From Imperialibacter sp. EC-SDR9 (GTDB taxonomy: Bacteria > Bacteroidota > Bacteroidia > Cytophagales > Cyclobacteriaceae), in NCBI RefSeq assembly GCF_902498805.1, contig NZ_LR701574.1, positions 310,001 to 374,000 on the forward strand: a stretch of 64,000 bases of DNA, given 5' to 3'. Position 1 is the stretch's first letter. The number at the start of each line of letters is the position of its first letter. A model generated the notes under the pieces. The model saw nothing but the letters and a program-made list of their open reading frames with translations. It was not told the DNA's origin and searched no databases. Of this stretch, positions 1 to 8,072 are shown piece by piece. Both the position numbers and the translations under genes were made by a program.

Positions 1-2678
1 GCGTCAGCAACTTTCGGATCGATCAGCACATCGAAGCTTTCGCTATAGGTATTACCAGCAATGGTAAACTTGGCTGTGTAAGTTCCGGGAGATATCATAG
101 GGCCGTTGCTAAACGCTCTGCGTGTGTCAGCACTCCAGGCACCCACATGTGTCATATCCCATTGAAAGCGGTTGGTACCCACTTTGTTTGGCAGTCCTGG
201 CTTGCCTCCTTTGGTAAAGAAGCCGGTGGCCATATCGGTGGTTCCTTTGTCAGTCTTGGGTCTGCTGGCGCTGGTGAACGAACTGACGGTGTTTCCGTCT
301 TTATCGGTAATTTCCAAAATAATGTCCGACTCGGCTTTGTCTTTAAGGTAATAATCGATGGTGACGGCAGCGTCGGGATACTCTGGGTATTTCCCTTCTC
401 CATTATATCTGTAGCGGAACCTATGAGCTACTTCGGGTTTGAACAAATGAGCTCCTTTTGATGAAACTGTCTTGATCGAATGCAGCGCACTAATATTGTC
501 CATTATGTAGAATCCTCTTCCCATAGTAGAAAGTATCAGGTCATTGCGAAACACCTTGATATCGGTGATGGGTGTCACAGGAAGGTTTTGCTGAAACGAC
601 TCCCAGTTAGCTCCGTCATCGAAAGAAATGTACAGCCCAAATTCTGTGCCTGCATAAAGTACCCCCTCCTTTTCCGGGTCTTCCCGAATCGTTCTTGTTG
701 GGTGATCGTCGGGAATGCCGTTGGTGATAGCTGTCCAGTTAGTACCGTAGTCAGTAGTTTTAAAAAGGTAAGGCTTCCAGTCACCCAGCTGATAGCGAAG
801 CACAGCCACATACGCCTTTCCTTCCTGGTGCGGAGACGGCTCTACGCAGTCAACCCTGCCGCCCTTTGGCATCTTTGGCGTCACATTGGCCCAGGTTTTG
901 CCTCCGTCTTTGGTTACGTGCACAGGGCCATCGTTGGCACCCACCCAAATCAAACCTTCTTTCAGCCGTGATTCATTGATATCATAAATAGTGCTGTAGT
1001 ACTCTTCTCCAGTCACATCACGGGTAATGGGGCTTCCTGAAATCACCTGCTTGTCTGTTTCAAAAGCTGTGAGATCCGGTGAAATAATTTCCCATGTTTT
1101 GCCATCATCTACAGTCTTGTGGAGATACTGCGAACCATGATAAACCACTCCCGGTGTGTGGAATGAAGCGTGAACCGGCGCTACCCGCTGAAATCTGAAT
1201 TTAAGGTCTTTGGGGTTGTGTCCGTAAATGTTTGAAGCGCCAACGTAGTACTGCTTTTCCTGGCCCGTCCGCTTGTCATACACTCCGAAGCGGCCTTTAC
1301 AATTCGAATAGATAATGTTTGGATCACCTGGCTTTGGCACTGCCGGGCCTGTTTCGCAGCCTCCCACTGCCATCCAGTAGCCGACAGCTCCTGATGGGTG
1401 ATCATAAGGTGGGGCACTAGGCACTGCTATCGTTGAATTGTCCTGCTGACCAGCATACAGCCAGTATGGATATTGGTCATCTACTTCCACCTGGTAGAGC
1501 TCTGCCGTTGGCTGATTGTTTTGTGTTGACCATGAGATACCTCCATTGAGGGTCACATTGGCGCCGCCGTCATTGGATTGTATCCAAATCATCGAATCAT
1601 TTGGGTTGATCCAAAGGTCGTGGTTGTCTCCATGGGGAGGATTAAGCCTTGTCCAGGTTTTACCGCCATCTCTGGACCTGATGCCCGGGTTAGCCTGAGA
1701 GAAAACGTCAGATGCATTGAGCGGATTGACATCCACATTGATATAGTAAAATGGCCTGTTGACAAGGTCTTCGTTGTCGCTTACATGGACGAATGACTCT
1801 CCCTGGTCATCGGAGCGATAAAGCCCCTGCTCCTTTACTGGAGCTTCAACAATGGCATAGAGCCTGAGCGGGTCAGCCGCACTCACTCCAAGGTCTATTT
1901 TGCCTATAAGACCTTCAGGCAGACCTTTTGTCTTTTTTTCCCAGGTTTTGCCACCATCTTTCGATTTGTATATTCCACCCTCCTGGTATCCCCCACTGAT
2001 GATTGTCCAGGGTGTTCTTTTGAATCTGTACATTGCTGCATAAACAATATTTGGGTTATTGGGTGCGAATTCAAGATCTACTGCACCTACCGAGTCGGAA
2101 TCATAAAGCACCTTGTCCCAGGTAGTGCCGCCATCAGTCGATTTATAAACGCCCCGCTCTTCATTGTTTTGAAATGCCTGCCCCATGGCTGCCACAAAAA
2201 CTATTTTTGGGTCGGTCGGATCAATCTCCACAGCGCCAATCTGCCCAACTTTCTCAAGGCCCAGGTGGCTCCAGGTTTTTCCTGCATCAGTTGATTTGTA
2301 TACACCTTTTCCTGTGATCACATTGGAACGGATGCCGTCAGTGCCTGTGCCTACGTAGATAATATTTGGATCGGTGGCCGCTACTCTGATGGCACCGATT
2401 GAGCCAGTGGCAAAATACCCGTCCGATACGTTTTTCCAATTGATGCCATAGTCGGTAGTTTTCCAAACGCCACCACCAGTTGCTCCCATATAAAATGTGC
2501 CTGGCTCGCTTGGAACGCCCGTCACCGTAGTAACACGGCCACCCCGGGTTGGTCCAACATTCCGAAACTGAAAGGCCTGGTATATTTGTTTTTCGGACGG
2601 CTGAGCCTGCAAAGGAAAATTAGCCAAAAGAGCCAAAAAAACGGCACCGGCAGCATTTAGGAGGGCACTTTTTTTCAT
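1..2678 (-). CDS. Sortilin/VPS10-like BNR-repeat secreted protein (3' end outside window)
   Basis: The reading frame opens at an ATG (2676-2678) and stays open to the window edge, giving 892 visible residues; the C-terminus is missing because the window ends. I checked the frame at the start, near 1509 and at the edge and found no frameshift. A signal peptide (MKKSALLNAAGAVFLALLA, then FPLQAQ) is followed by many BNR/Asp-box motifs of the type S-x-D-x-G-x-T-W (for example KSTDAGKTW, KSKDGGKTW), the hallmark of sortilin/VPS10 and photosystem-II-stability-factor-like propellers. The mature N-terminus carries FRNVGPTRGGR, also found in the complete paralogue at 8073-11201. It is probably exported to the periplasm or cell surface as two beta-propellers plus a C-terminal beta-sandwich; the substrate is unknown. 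Some relatives are labelled glycosyl hydrolase, but I see no catalytic signature that would support this. Confidence 0.85.
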   Translation of the reverse strand, partial: MKKSALLNAAGAVFLALLANFPLQAQPSEKQIYQAFQFRNVGPTRGGRVTTVTGVPSEPGTFYMGATGGGVWKTTDYGINWKNVSDGYFATGSIGAIRVAATDPNIIYVGTGTDGIRSNVITGKGVYKSTDAGKTWSHLGLEKVGQIGAVEIDPTDPKIVFVAAMGQAFQNNEERGVYKSTDGGTTWDKVLYDSDSVGAVDLEFAPNNPNIVYAAMYRFKRTPWTIISGGYQEGGIYKSKDGGKTWEKKTKGLPEGLIGKIDLGVSAADPLRLYAIVEAPVKEQGLYRSDDQGESFVHVSDNEDLVNRPFYYINVDVNPLNASDVFSQANPGIRSRDGGKTWTRLNPPHGDNHDLWINPNDSMIWIQSNDGGANVTLNGGISWSTQNNQPTAELYQVEVDDQYPYWLYAGQQDNSTIAVPSAPPYDHPSGAVGYWMAVGGCETGPAVPKPGDPNIIYSNCKGRFGVYDKRTGQEKQYYVGASNIYGHNPKDLKFRFQRVAPVHASFHTPGVVYHGSQYLHKTVDDGKTWEIISPDLTAFETDKQVISGSPITRDVTGEEYYSTIYDINESRLKEGLIWVGANDGPVHVTKDGGKTWANVTPKMPKGGRVDCVEPSPHQEGKAYVAVLRYQLGDWKPYLFKTTDYGTNWTAITNGIPDDHPTRTIREDPEKEGVLYAGTEFGLYISFDDGANWESFQQNLPVTPITDIKVFRNDLILSTMGRGFYIMDNISALHSIKTVSSKGAHLFKPEVAHRFRYRYNGEGKYPEYPDAAVTIDYYLKDKAESDIILEITDKDGNTVSSFTSASRPKTDKGTTDMATGFFTKGGKPGLPNKVGTNRFQWDMTHVGAWSADTRRAFSNGPMISPGTYTAKFTIAGNTYSESFDVLIDPKVAD

Positions 2679-2788
2679 GAGTAAGGTCGCTTGTTCTAAT
2701 GTCCCGAAGTTAGAAAAGTTGGTTCACAGGGTTAAGCCGTTTGTATAAAACTAGCTTACTGCGAAAACATATGACCAGATTGAGACCA

Positions 2789-5674
2789 CTAACTCTGCTC
2801 CTCTGCCGTCTTCTTTCCCGACGATTGCTTACCCATGCCTCTGGTAAGCTTTGACACGTGACCCTGTACCATTCGGTCGACCTTTTCTCCTTTTCCTGAC
2901 AGCTTACTTCTCATAAAGCTCTCAAGCGGCATGAGACAAAAAGCCACCGCTACCTGTAGAAAGAAGGATAAAACCGGCGAAGAATCTGTCTCAAAATTTG
3001 CCTCGACGATTGTCTGGATAAACTCAATGATCATGATGATTGTGAGGAAGGTAAGCAAGCGATTAAGCACCAGCACAACCATTCGGTCGCTTTTCGTAAG
3101 TCTTGAGCTCAAAAACAGTAGCATAGCGAAAAACAGAAACTCCGCTGCATAAAACCACGGCCGCTGCCAATAAGGTGGCACAACGGTAAAGAAAATGGAC
3201 TCAAGTGGCTTCACGACCCCAAAGCTATTGCGGGTTTCTATCTGTAATTCGTACTTGTCTGACGGCAAATAGGAGAATTGTATTGTATTGTTATCCAGCG
3301 ACCACTCGGACCATTGCTCATTCAAACCAAGCAATCGGTACCTGTACTCTATCTTAAGGATACCCGAATATTCCGTTTGATGGTAGAAAAAGCTCAGCGA
3401 GCTGTTCTCCTGCTCCACTCTCAATTTGGTACCAATTGGCAGTAGTTGATTATTGACCGACCTGATGTGCTTAAGAAATGGATTATAGTTGGCCTCAAAT
3501 GCCTTGTTGTGGTCTATGCGATAGAAATTGTTATCAGCGGTAACCACCCACAAATCACCATCTTTTTCAAAGTCAATCGAAACAATATGGTCAAAAAGAT
3601 TAAGAAAAGTAAAGGCGCCATTGGCCTCGGTTTTGGAGCCCATTTTATGCCAAAACCGTCCATCAGATACGAGCAAATGCCCGGCGGAACTTATGTAGCG
3701 GCTGGGTTCTGACATGCCCAGCCAGTCAAACTTCTCAAGTGTATCACCCGTCAGCTTGAAAAAGCCTTTTGCGTGCATAAATACCACGCCAAGGTTGGCA
3801 TCGTCAATACCCATTACGGGGTCAAGGTAGTCGTTCTTGATGGGGACTTCCCCAGCCTCGACAAGGGTATTATTCTCAATCTTAGCCCAATAAAGCTTCT
3901 GCGAGGTACACAGCCAGATTTTGCCGGTTCTGTCTTTGAAAATGAATTGGATAAAGTCATCTACATTCTCAAGCAAGATGGTTTCTTTCCATTTTCCATC
4001 TTCGTTCACAACTGTTAGCAGCCCGCCCCGGTAGGTTGATATCAGAATAAGGTTCTGGGCATCGTCATAAAACACTCTCCTCACCGCCTCTGAATATATT
4101 TGAACTGCTGCGTCTTCCTTAACAATAAACACGCCTGCCAGACCAGCAGCCATCATTTCATCATCATTAATGGGCACTAGCTGGTTGATTCGGCCTTCTA
4201 CTCCCTTTATTTTCTTATAAACATAAGTGATGCTTTGCAACTCCTTCTTCACCCTTCTCACCATGACCGGTTCTGCCGTAGTAACCTTCTTTTTCCCTCC
4301 AATTTGACTTCTTGCCTTGGCGATGGCGGAAGCGACAACGGCTTTCTTAGGTGCCTCCGGTTCTTTTTTCTCCTCTTCCTTGTCTTCTTCCCCCTTATTC
4401 TTTTTCAAAAAGGAAAACAAGCCACCCTTCTTCTTTTTTTCATCTTCCGGTTCTTCTTCGGCCACAGGCTCCTTTGTCGTCTCATCTACTTTCTCATCTT
4501 TCTTATTGAAACGCAAAAACGAAAAAAGGCCGTCGCTATCCTTTTTGTCTTCCTTTCTATCGTCGGCAACGGTTAGCTGCGTGTCGGGATTCTTTTTTAT
4601 ATAGTAGACGATCTCGTCAAAGTTCTTGACCTGATCCAGATAAAAGAGCCCCAGGTTGGTACCGGCAAATACTCTTTCGTCGAAATGCCGGGAAGTGTAT
4701 AGCGTGCCATCAAGGCCCGGGTAGTAGTTGTAAGACTTGAACGGGATATTTGGTGACACTCTGGTGTATCCATAAGGATGCGCAACCCATAGGCCGGTGT
4801 CTTTGTCTCTAAATAATGTCTGGGTTTCGTTATCGGGCAGGCCGGTGTGGAAATTGACGATCTGATCCAGCTTTCTTCCCTTGACATCTACGAACACAAC
4901 CCCACCTCGTAACGTACCCACTGCCACAAGGTCATCACTCATCCATGTCACGGAAAGAATCCTTGCTTCCTCCAGATACCCCTCATCGTCGAGTTTTAGC
5001 GGCACTAGTTGACCGCCGACGATCTGGTAGAGTTCATTTTTTCTATTGGCCCCAATCCATTGGTTACTGGCCGACTCACTCCACCCCAGCCAGGGGCCAT
5101 TCTCTACAAATCTCGAAGGCAGCAGTCCCTGTCCCTTGATCAGAAAGGTAGTGTCTGCATTGAAAGCAATAAGCTTTGAGTCAAAAACACCAATTTGTGT
5201 GACAGGTAGTGCCGTAGCTATTTTTTCCAGTTTCTCTGATGCAGGACTATAAGTAAAAGCATTTTTTCCGTCAGTCATCACGAGCTCTTCGCCATAGCTA
5301 ATGAGCTGTGTCATTGAGGACAGTTTGCTTAAAGAGTCGCCCAAATTTTTGAAAGCAAGATTTCCAAAACCGTCAGTAGTGAGCATGCCGAAGCCATACG
5401 TACCTGCCAGGTAAATTACGGAGTCGTTAAGAGATATGGAGAAGGTTGGCCCGGGGGTTTCAATCAAGTCCCAGCTGGTGCCGTCAAACTGTAAAAGGCC
5501 CTGTCTGTTGGCAAAGTAAAGTCGGCCAAAATCATCTTGCTGGATGCTATAATTGATTTGGTCCCTTTTGTTTTCTATGGGAGTGAAATGAGTTTGGTAG
5601 TAGTAGCCTGATTGGGCTACCGCCGTAGTTGTAATTGAAAGAAATAGAAGCAGGCCAACAAGTAAACGTCTCAT
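2789..5674 (-). CDS. Propeller/Y_Y_Y sensor-like membrane protein without kinase domain
   Basis: 961 residues. A signal peptide (1-20) leads into a ligand-binding-like propeller of the two-component-regulator type (about 25-350 and 490-720), then a Y_Y_Y-like beta-sandwich (about 735-830, with YRYRLLGLNEQWSEW), two or three transmembrane segments (about 835-925) and a short basic tail. Family members usually continue into a histidine kinase or an AraC/LuxR output domain; here the protein stops after the membrane segments. Residues 372-490 form a highly charged Lys/Glu-rich insertion carrying GLFSFL twice (382-387 and 418-423). It may act as an extracytoplasmic sensor signalling through a partner, or as a structural protein. 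It is separated from the downstream CPBP-like gene by about 60 bases or is monocistronic. No regulator gene lies adjacent. Confidence 0.7.
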   Translation of the reverse strand: MRRLLVGLLLFLSITTTAVAQSGYYYQTHFTPIENKRDQINYSIQQDDFGRLYFANRQGLLQFDGTSWDLIETPGPTFSISLNDSVIYLAGTYGFGMLTTDGFGNLAFKNLGDSLSKLSSMTQLISYGEELVMTDGKNAFTYSPASEKLEKIATALPVTQIGVFDSKLIAFNADTTFLIKGQGLLPSRFVENGPWLGWSESASNQWIGANRKNELYQIVGGQLVPLKLDDEGYLEEARILSVTWMSDDLVAVGTLRGGVVFVDVKGRKLDQIVNFHTGLPDNETQTLFRDKDTGLWVAHPYGYTRVSPNIPFKSYNYYPGLDGTLYTSRHFDERVFAGTNLGLFYLDQVKNFDEIVYYIKKNPDTQLTVADDRKEDKKDSDGLFSFLRFNKKDEKVDETTKEPVAEEEPEDEKKKKGGLFSFLKKNKGEEDKEEEKKEPEAPKKAVVASAIAKARSQIGGKKKVTTAEPVMVRRVKKELQSITYVYKKIKGVEGRINQLVPINDDEMMAAGLAGVFIVKEDAAVQIYSEAVRRVFYDDAQNLILISTYRGGLLTVVNEDGKWKETILLENVDDFIQFIFKDRTGKIWLCTSQKLYWAKIENNTLVEAGEVPIKNDYLDPVMGIDDANLGVVFMHAKGFFKLTGDTLEKFDWLGMSEPSRYISSAGHLLVSDGRFWHKMGSKTEANGAFTFLNLFDHIVSIDFEKDGDLWVVTADNNFYRIDHNKAFEANYNPFLKHIRSVNNQLLPIGTKLRVEQENSSLSFFYHQTEYSGILKIEYRYRLLGLNEQWSEWSLDNNTIQFSYLPSDKYELQIETRNSFGVVKPLESIFFTVVPPYWQRPWFYAAEFLFFAMLLFLSSRLTKSDRMVVLVLNRLLTFLTIIMIIEFIQTIVEANFETDSSPVLSFFLQVAVAFCLMPLESFMRSKLSGKGEKVDRMVQGHVSKLTRGMGKQSSGKKTAEEQS
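4205..4561 (-). other. Lys/Glu-rich insertion encoded inside the sensor-like gene
   Basis: This segment encodes residues 372-490 of the propeller protein. It is dominated by K, E and D, with two copies of a hydrophobic GLFSFL patch each followed by a basic stretch (RFNKKDEK, KKNKGEED). It interrupts what otherwise looks like continuous propeller sequence. The opposite strand shows long Phe/Ser-rich open frames here, which are mirror artefacts of the K/E codons. Confidence 0.65.
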
Positions 5675-5783
5675 ATGGGATCAAGGTCGAACCCCTAAAT
5701 TACAGAATTTCGGAATGCCAAGTAACTGCAAACGATTAAGAAGTTGTGAATACTTTTTGAAAGGCAGTATTGGAACTTCGGGC

Positions 5784-6728
5784 TTACTTGAATACCAACT
5801 GAAGCCAGCCGTAAAATTCCATTAGCCAGGCCACCCCAACATGAAGCACGACACCTCCCCATATGTTCCGACTGTTAAGGGAAATAATACCCAAAACATA
5901 GCCCCCAATAGCTGAGCTGATAGCTTCAGTCATGGGCTTGCCAAAGTGCAGAAAAACGTAAGACGGCACCATAACAAGCACGGCATAGGCCCCAAAATAC
6001 CGATAGAAAGCCAGCACGAGCACACCTCTGTAGAATAGCTCAACCGACACGAAATCACTCCCGTACGCTATTTCGTAGATCAGCAAAGGCCACCATTGAC
6101 TAATCCCAAGCTCAATAGCCAGCTCTGGCCCTTTGGTACGCATGTAGCGAGGATAGTAGGCCTGCAAGTCCTGAAAAAAAGAAGCAAGGCCGATCACTAC
6201 CACCATACCCAGAAACAACAGTGCGTAAGGCTTCCAGTCCCAGTGAGTAGAACGCAATCCGTAAAATGATTTGTACTTGTCCCTCTCGAACAGCAGATAT
6301 AAGATCACCACGGGCAGCAAAACATTAACGAGGCTGTCTGCCTTTCTAAATGTGTAGCTGGCAAAATAGTATTCGTTGCCATTAAGTCCGGTTACAAAAC
6401 CATCAAATGGTTTCCAGTACTGCGACAAGCCCGACACCGCAAACACCACAACAGCCCGTAACCAAAAGCCAGTGTCTTTTACCCAGTCCTTTTCTCCCTT
6501 GAAATGATAAACAAGCAGCGCTGCAACGATGAAAGGAAACATATTGAATGCGGCAACTAACACCCAGCGTAACGCCGGACTATGACCTTTAATGACGTAC
6601 TCATCGTAAAAGTCGAGGGAAAAGTTGAAACCAACACTGATACCAATGAACAGTAGTAGGCTCAGGTAGAGGCCTGGATGAAAATTGGCCTTTTGAAAAT
6701 CTATCAACTGACGAACAAGTGCTTTCAT
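5784..6728 (-). CDS. CPBP-like intramembrane protease family protein, degenerate motif 1
   Basis: 314 residues with about eight hydrophobic segments. The C-terminal third resembles the CPBP (Abi/Rce1-type) intramembrane protease family: motif 1 is VELFYRG (Val229-Glu230 to Arg234), a second motif contains His261 (YVFLHFGKP), and a third contains His297 (VLHVGVAW). In canonical members motif 1 begins with two glutamates; here the first is Val, so peptidase activity is doubtful. The start codon lies 1 base after the stop of the upstream LpxR-like gene, so the two are almost certainly co-transcribed and translationally coupled. A role in envelope or lipid modification together with that gene is inference only. 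Confidence 0.65.
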   Translation of the reverse strand: MKALVRQLIDFQKANFHPGLYLSLLLFIGISVGFNFSLDFYDEYVIKGHSPALRWVLVAAFNMFPFIVAALLVYHFKGEKDWVKDTGFWLRAVVVFAVSGLSQYWKPFDGFVTGLNGNEYYFASYTFRKADSLVNVLLPVVILYLLFERDKYKSFYGLRSTHWDWKPYALLFLGMVVVIGLASFFQDLQAYYPRYMRTKGPELAIELGISQWWPLLIYEIAYGSDFVSVELFYRGVLVLAFYRYFGAYAVLVMVPSYVFLHFGKPMTEAISSAIGGYVLGIISLNSRNIWGGVVLHVGVAWLMEFYGWLQLVFK

Positions 6729-6729
6729 A

Positions 6730-7701
6730 TTAGAATCTATAGCTGATTTTTGCTCGCATATACCGGTGGCTTTCAGCGCCCTTCACTTCTCTGGAAGTAG
6801 TTTTAAATGATAACTCGAAGTCAGCCTTTTTGTAAGCCAGCACAGCACCGTAGGTTTGACGCAAAACCGCTTTTTCCGAGCTTTCATGGTACATGCTCTC
6901 CGGCCCAATAAAGTTACCATCGATGGTGGCATTATAAAGCACGTAACTTCCCCGCCAGCTTGCCACCAGGTACCACTCAATGAGCTTACCACTCCCCTTT
7001 GCTGCATTCAAAAGACTGTTGGTCAAATGACTTTTATTCAGGCTTCCTGGCAACCCATATCTCAATGTCACTTCTTGCGATACTTGATCGAGCACCGTGC
7101 CTACAGACATGGATGTGGAGCTCACCACGTCCAGTTTTTCACTAATCGCCCATTGCTTTAAATATGATGGTGTCAACATCAGCACCGGCGTGTTGTTGAT
7201 CTGGTAGTCCCAACCCCTCGGAAGCCGTATGCCCAGACTGCCGTGCCACCAACGCATCAACTCCGCCGTTTTGATTGCCGGGCCGAGCCAACCCACATCA
7301 GCTTTCATGGTGAAAGCACTTGATGGTCTAAGATAATTCAGCTGAACTCCCAGGGTAGCCATCCCAGCATAAGGTCGATCAAGCTGCTCTAACTTATCCC
7401 AAAGGATGTTTTTAGGTGTATAGATGTAATGAGAGAAAACAACCTCGGAAGAGTATATGCTTCCTTCTTTCGGGCGACTGAAAGGTAGGCGCCTTTTCAA
7501 ACTGCTGTATGACGCAAATATGCCGCTTGAGTAGTATCTGTCATAACTAGTGAAGAAGTATGCGTCGTTGTCAACGGCGAGTTGAACCTGCCTCAAAAAG
7601 GTGCTATCCGGATCGCTCTCAGCGATGGCATTAAACCCCCACGGCCACCCCTGAAATCCAAACACTAAACATAAAAGGAAGTTGATCTTTCGGGCCATCA
7701 A
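6730..7701 (-). CDS. LpxR-like outer-membrane lipid A deacylase (DUF2219 family)
   Basis: 323 residues. An N-terminal signal sequence (about 1-27) precedes a beta-barrel-type protein ending in an aromatic residue (RAKISYRF), as expected of an outer-membrane protein. The DUF2219/LpxR signatures are visible: VDNDAYFFTSYDRYYSSG near residues 43-60, SHYIYTPKNI and DRPYAG near residues 92-112. In LpxR enzymes this family removes the 3'-linked acyloxyacyl group of lipid A in a Ca-dependent way; the conserved Asn-Asp pair is present here. Many Bacteroidota DUF2219 proteins are uncharacterised, so the substrate is inferred. First gene of a two-gene unit with the CPBP-like protein. Confidence 0.75.
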   Translation of the reverse strand: MMARKINFLLCLVFGFQGWPWGFNAIAESDPDSTFLRQVQLAVDNDAYFFTSYDRYYSSGIFASYSSLKRRLPFSRPKEGSIYSSEVVFSHYIYTPKNILWDKLEQLDRPYAGMATLGVQLNYLRPSSAFTMKADVGWLGPAIKTAELMRWWHGSLGIRLPRGWDYQINNTPVLMLTPSYLKQWAISEKLDVVSSTSMSVGTVLDQVSQEVTLRYGLPGSLNKSHLTNSLLNAAKGSGKLIEWYLVASWRGSYVLYNATIDGNFIGPESMYHESSEKAVLRQTYGAVLAYKKADFELSFKTTSREVKGAESHRYMRAKISYRF

Positions 7702-8072
7702 AAAGCGACTTTCAGGGCGTTCTTTTTTCGAAGGGCTGAAGTTAAGCTATTTTTCAGATTCGGTCATCCCATGCTTTGGGCAACTTCCGAAGCCGTGAGC
7801 ACAAAAAATGGGTAGAAAAGCAAAGCCCCGATAATTATCGGGGCATGCTTAGTATATGAGTATTAGCACAGTAATGCCTAAATATCGAATAAAATTTGAA
7901 TAAATCTTAATATTACCGTATTAAGGATTATGTCTCACTACATATATTTAACGAAAATAGTTGGGTGATCTATCAACAGCCTATCCCGTAAATCACCCCT
8001 ATTTCCTCAAAAACCTATCCTCAAACTTCCTCCGGTTGCCGCACCAAACGTTGAGGCGTCCCTACTCATATA
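7702..8072. other. Intergenic stretch, about 370 bases
   Basis: No convincing coding frame. It holds the perfect hairpin at 7825-7844 and AT-rich sequence (7850-7960) that may include the promoter of the LpxR-like operon. I could not place a Bacteroidota -33/-7 promoter with confidence. Confidence 0.5.
7825..7844 (-). terminator. Perfect 20-base palindrome, probable terminator of the sortilin-like gene
   Basis: GCCCCGATAATTATCGGGGC is a perfect inverted repeat. Read on the minus strand it is followed by a T-rich run (TTTGCTTTT). It lies about 230 bases past the stop of the gene at 8073 and about 120 bases before the start of the LpxR-like gene, so it could instead sit in that gene's upstream region. 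Confidence 0.55.

Noticed and set aside
4235-4604. Phe/Ser-rich plus-strand frames opposite the sensor gene
   Set aside because: Mirror image of the Lys/Glu-rich codons of the insertion on the coding strand.
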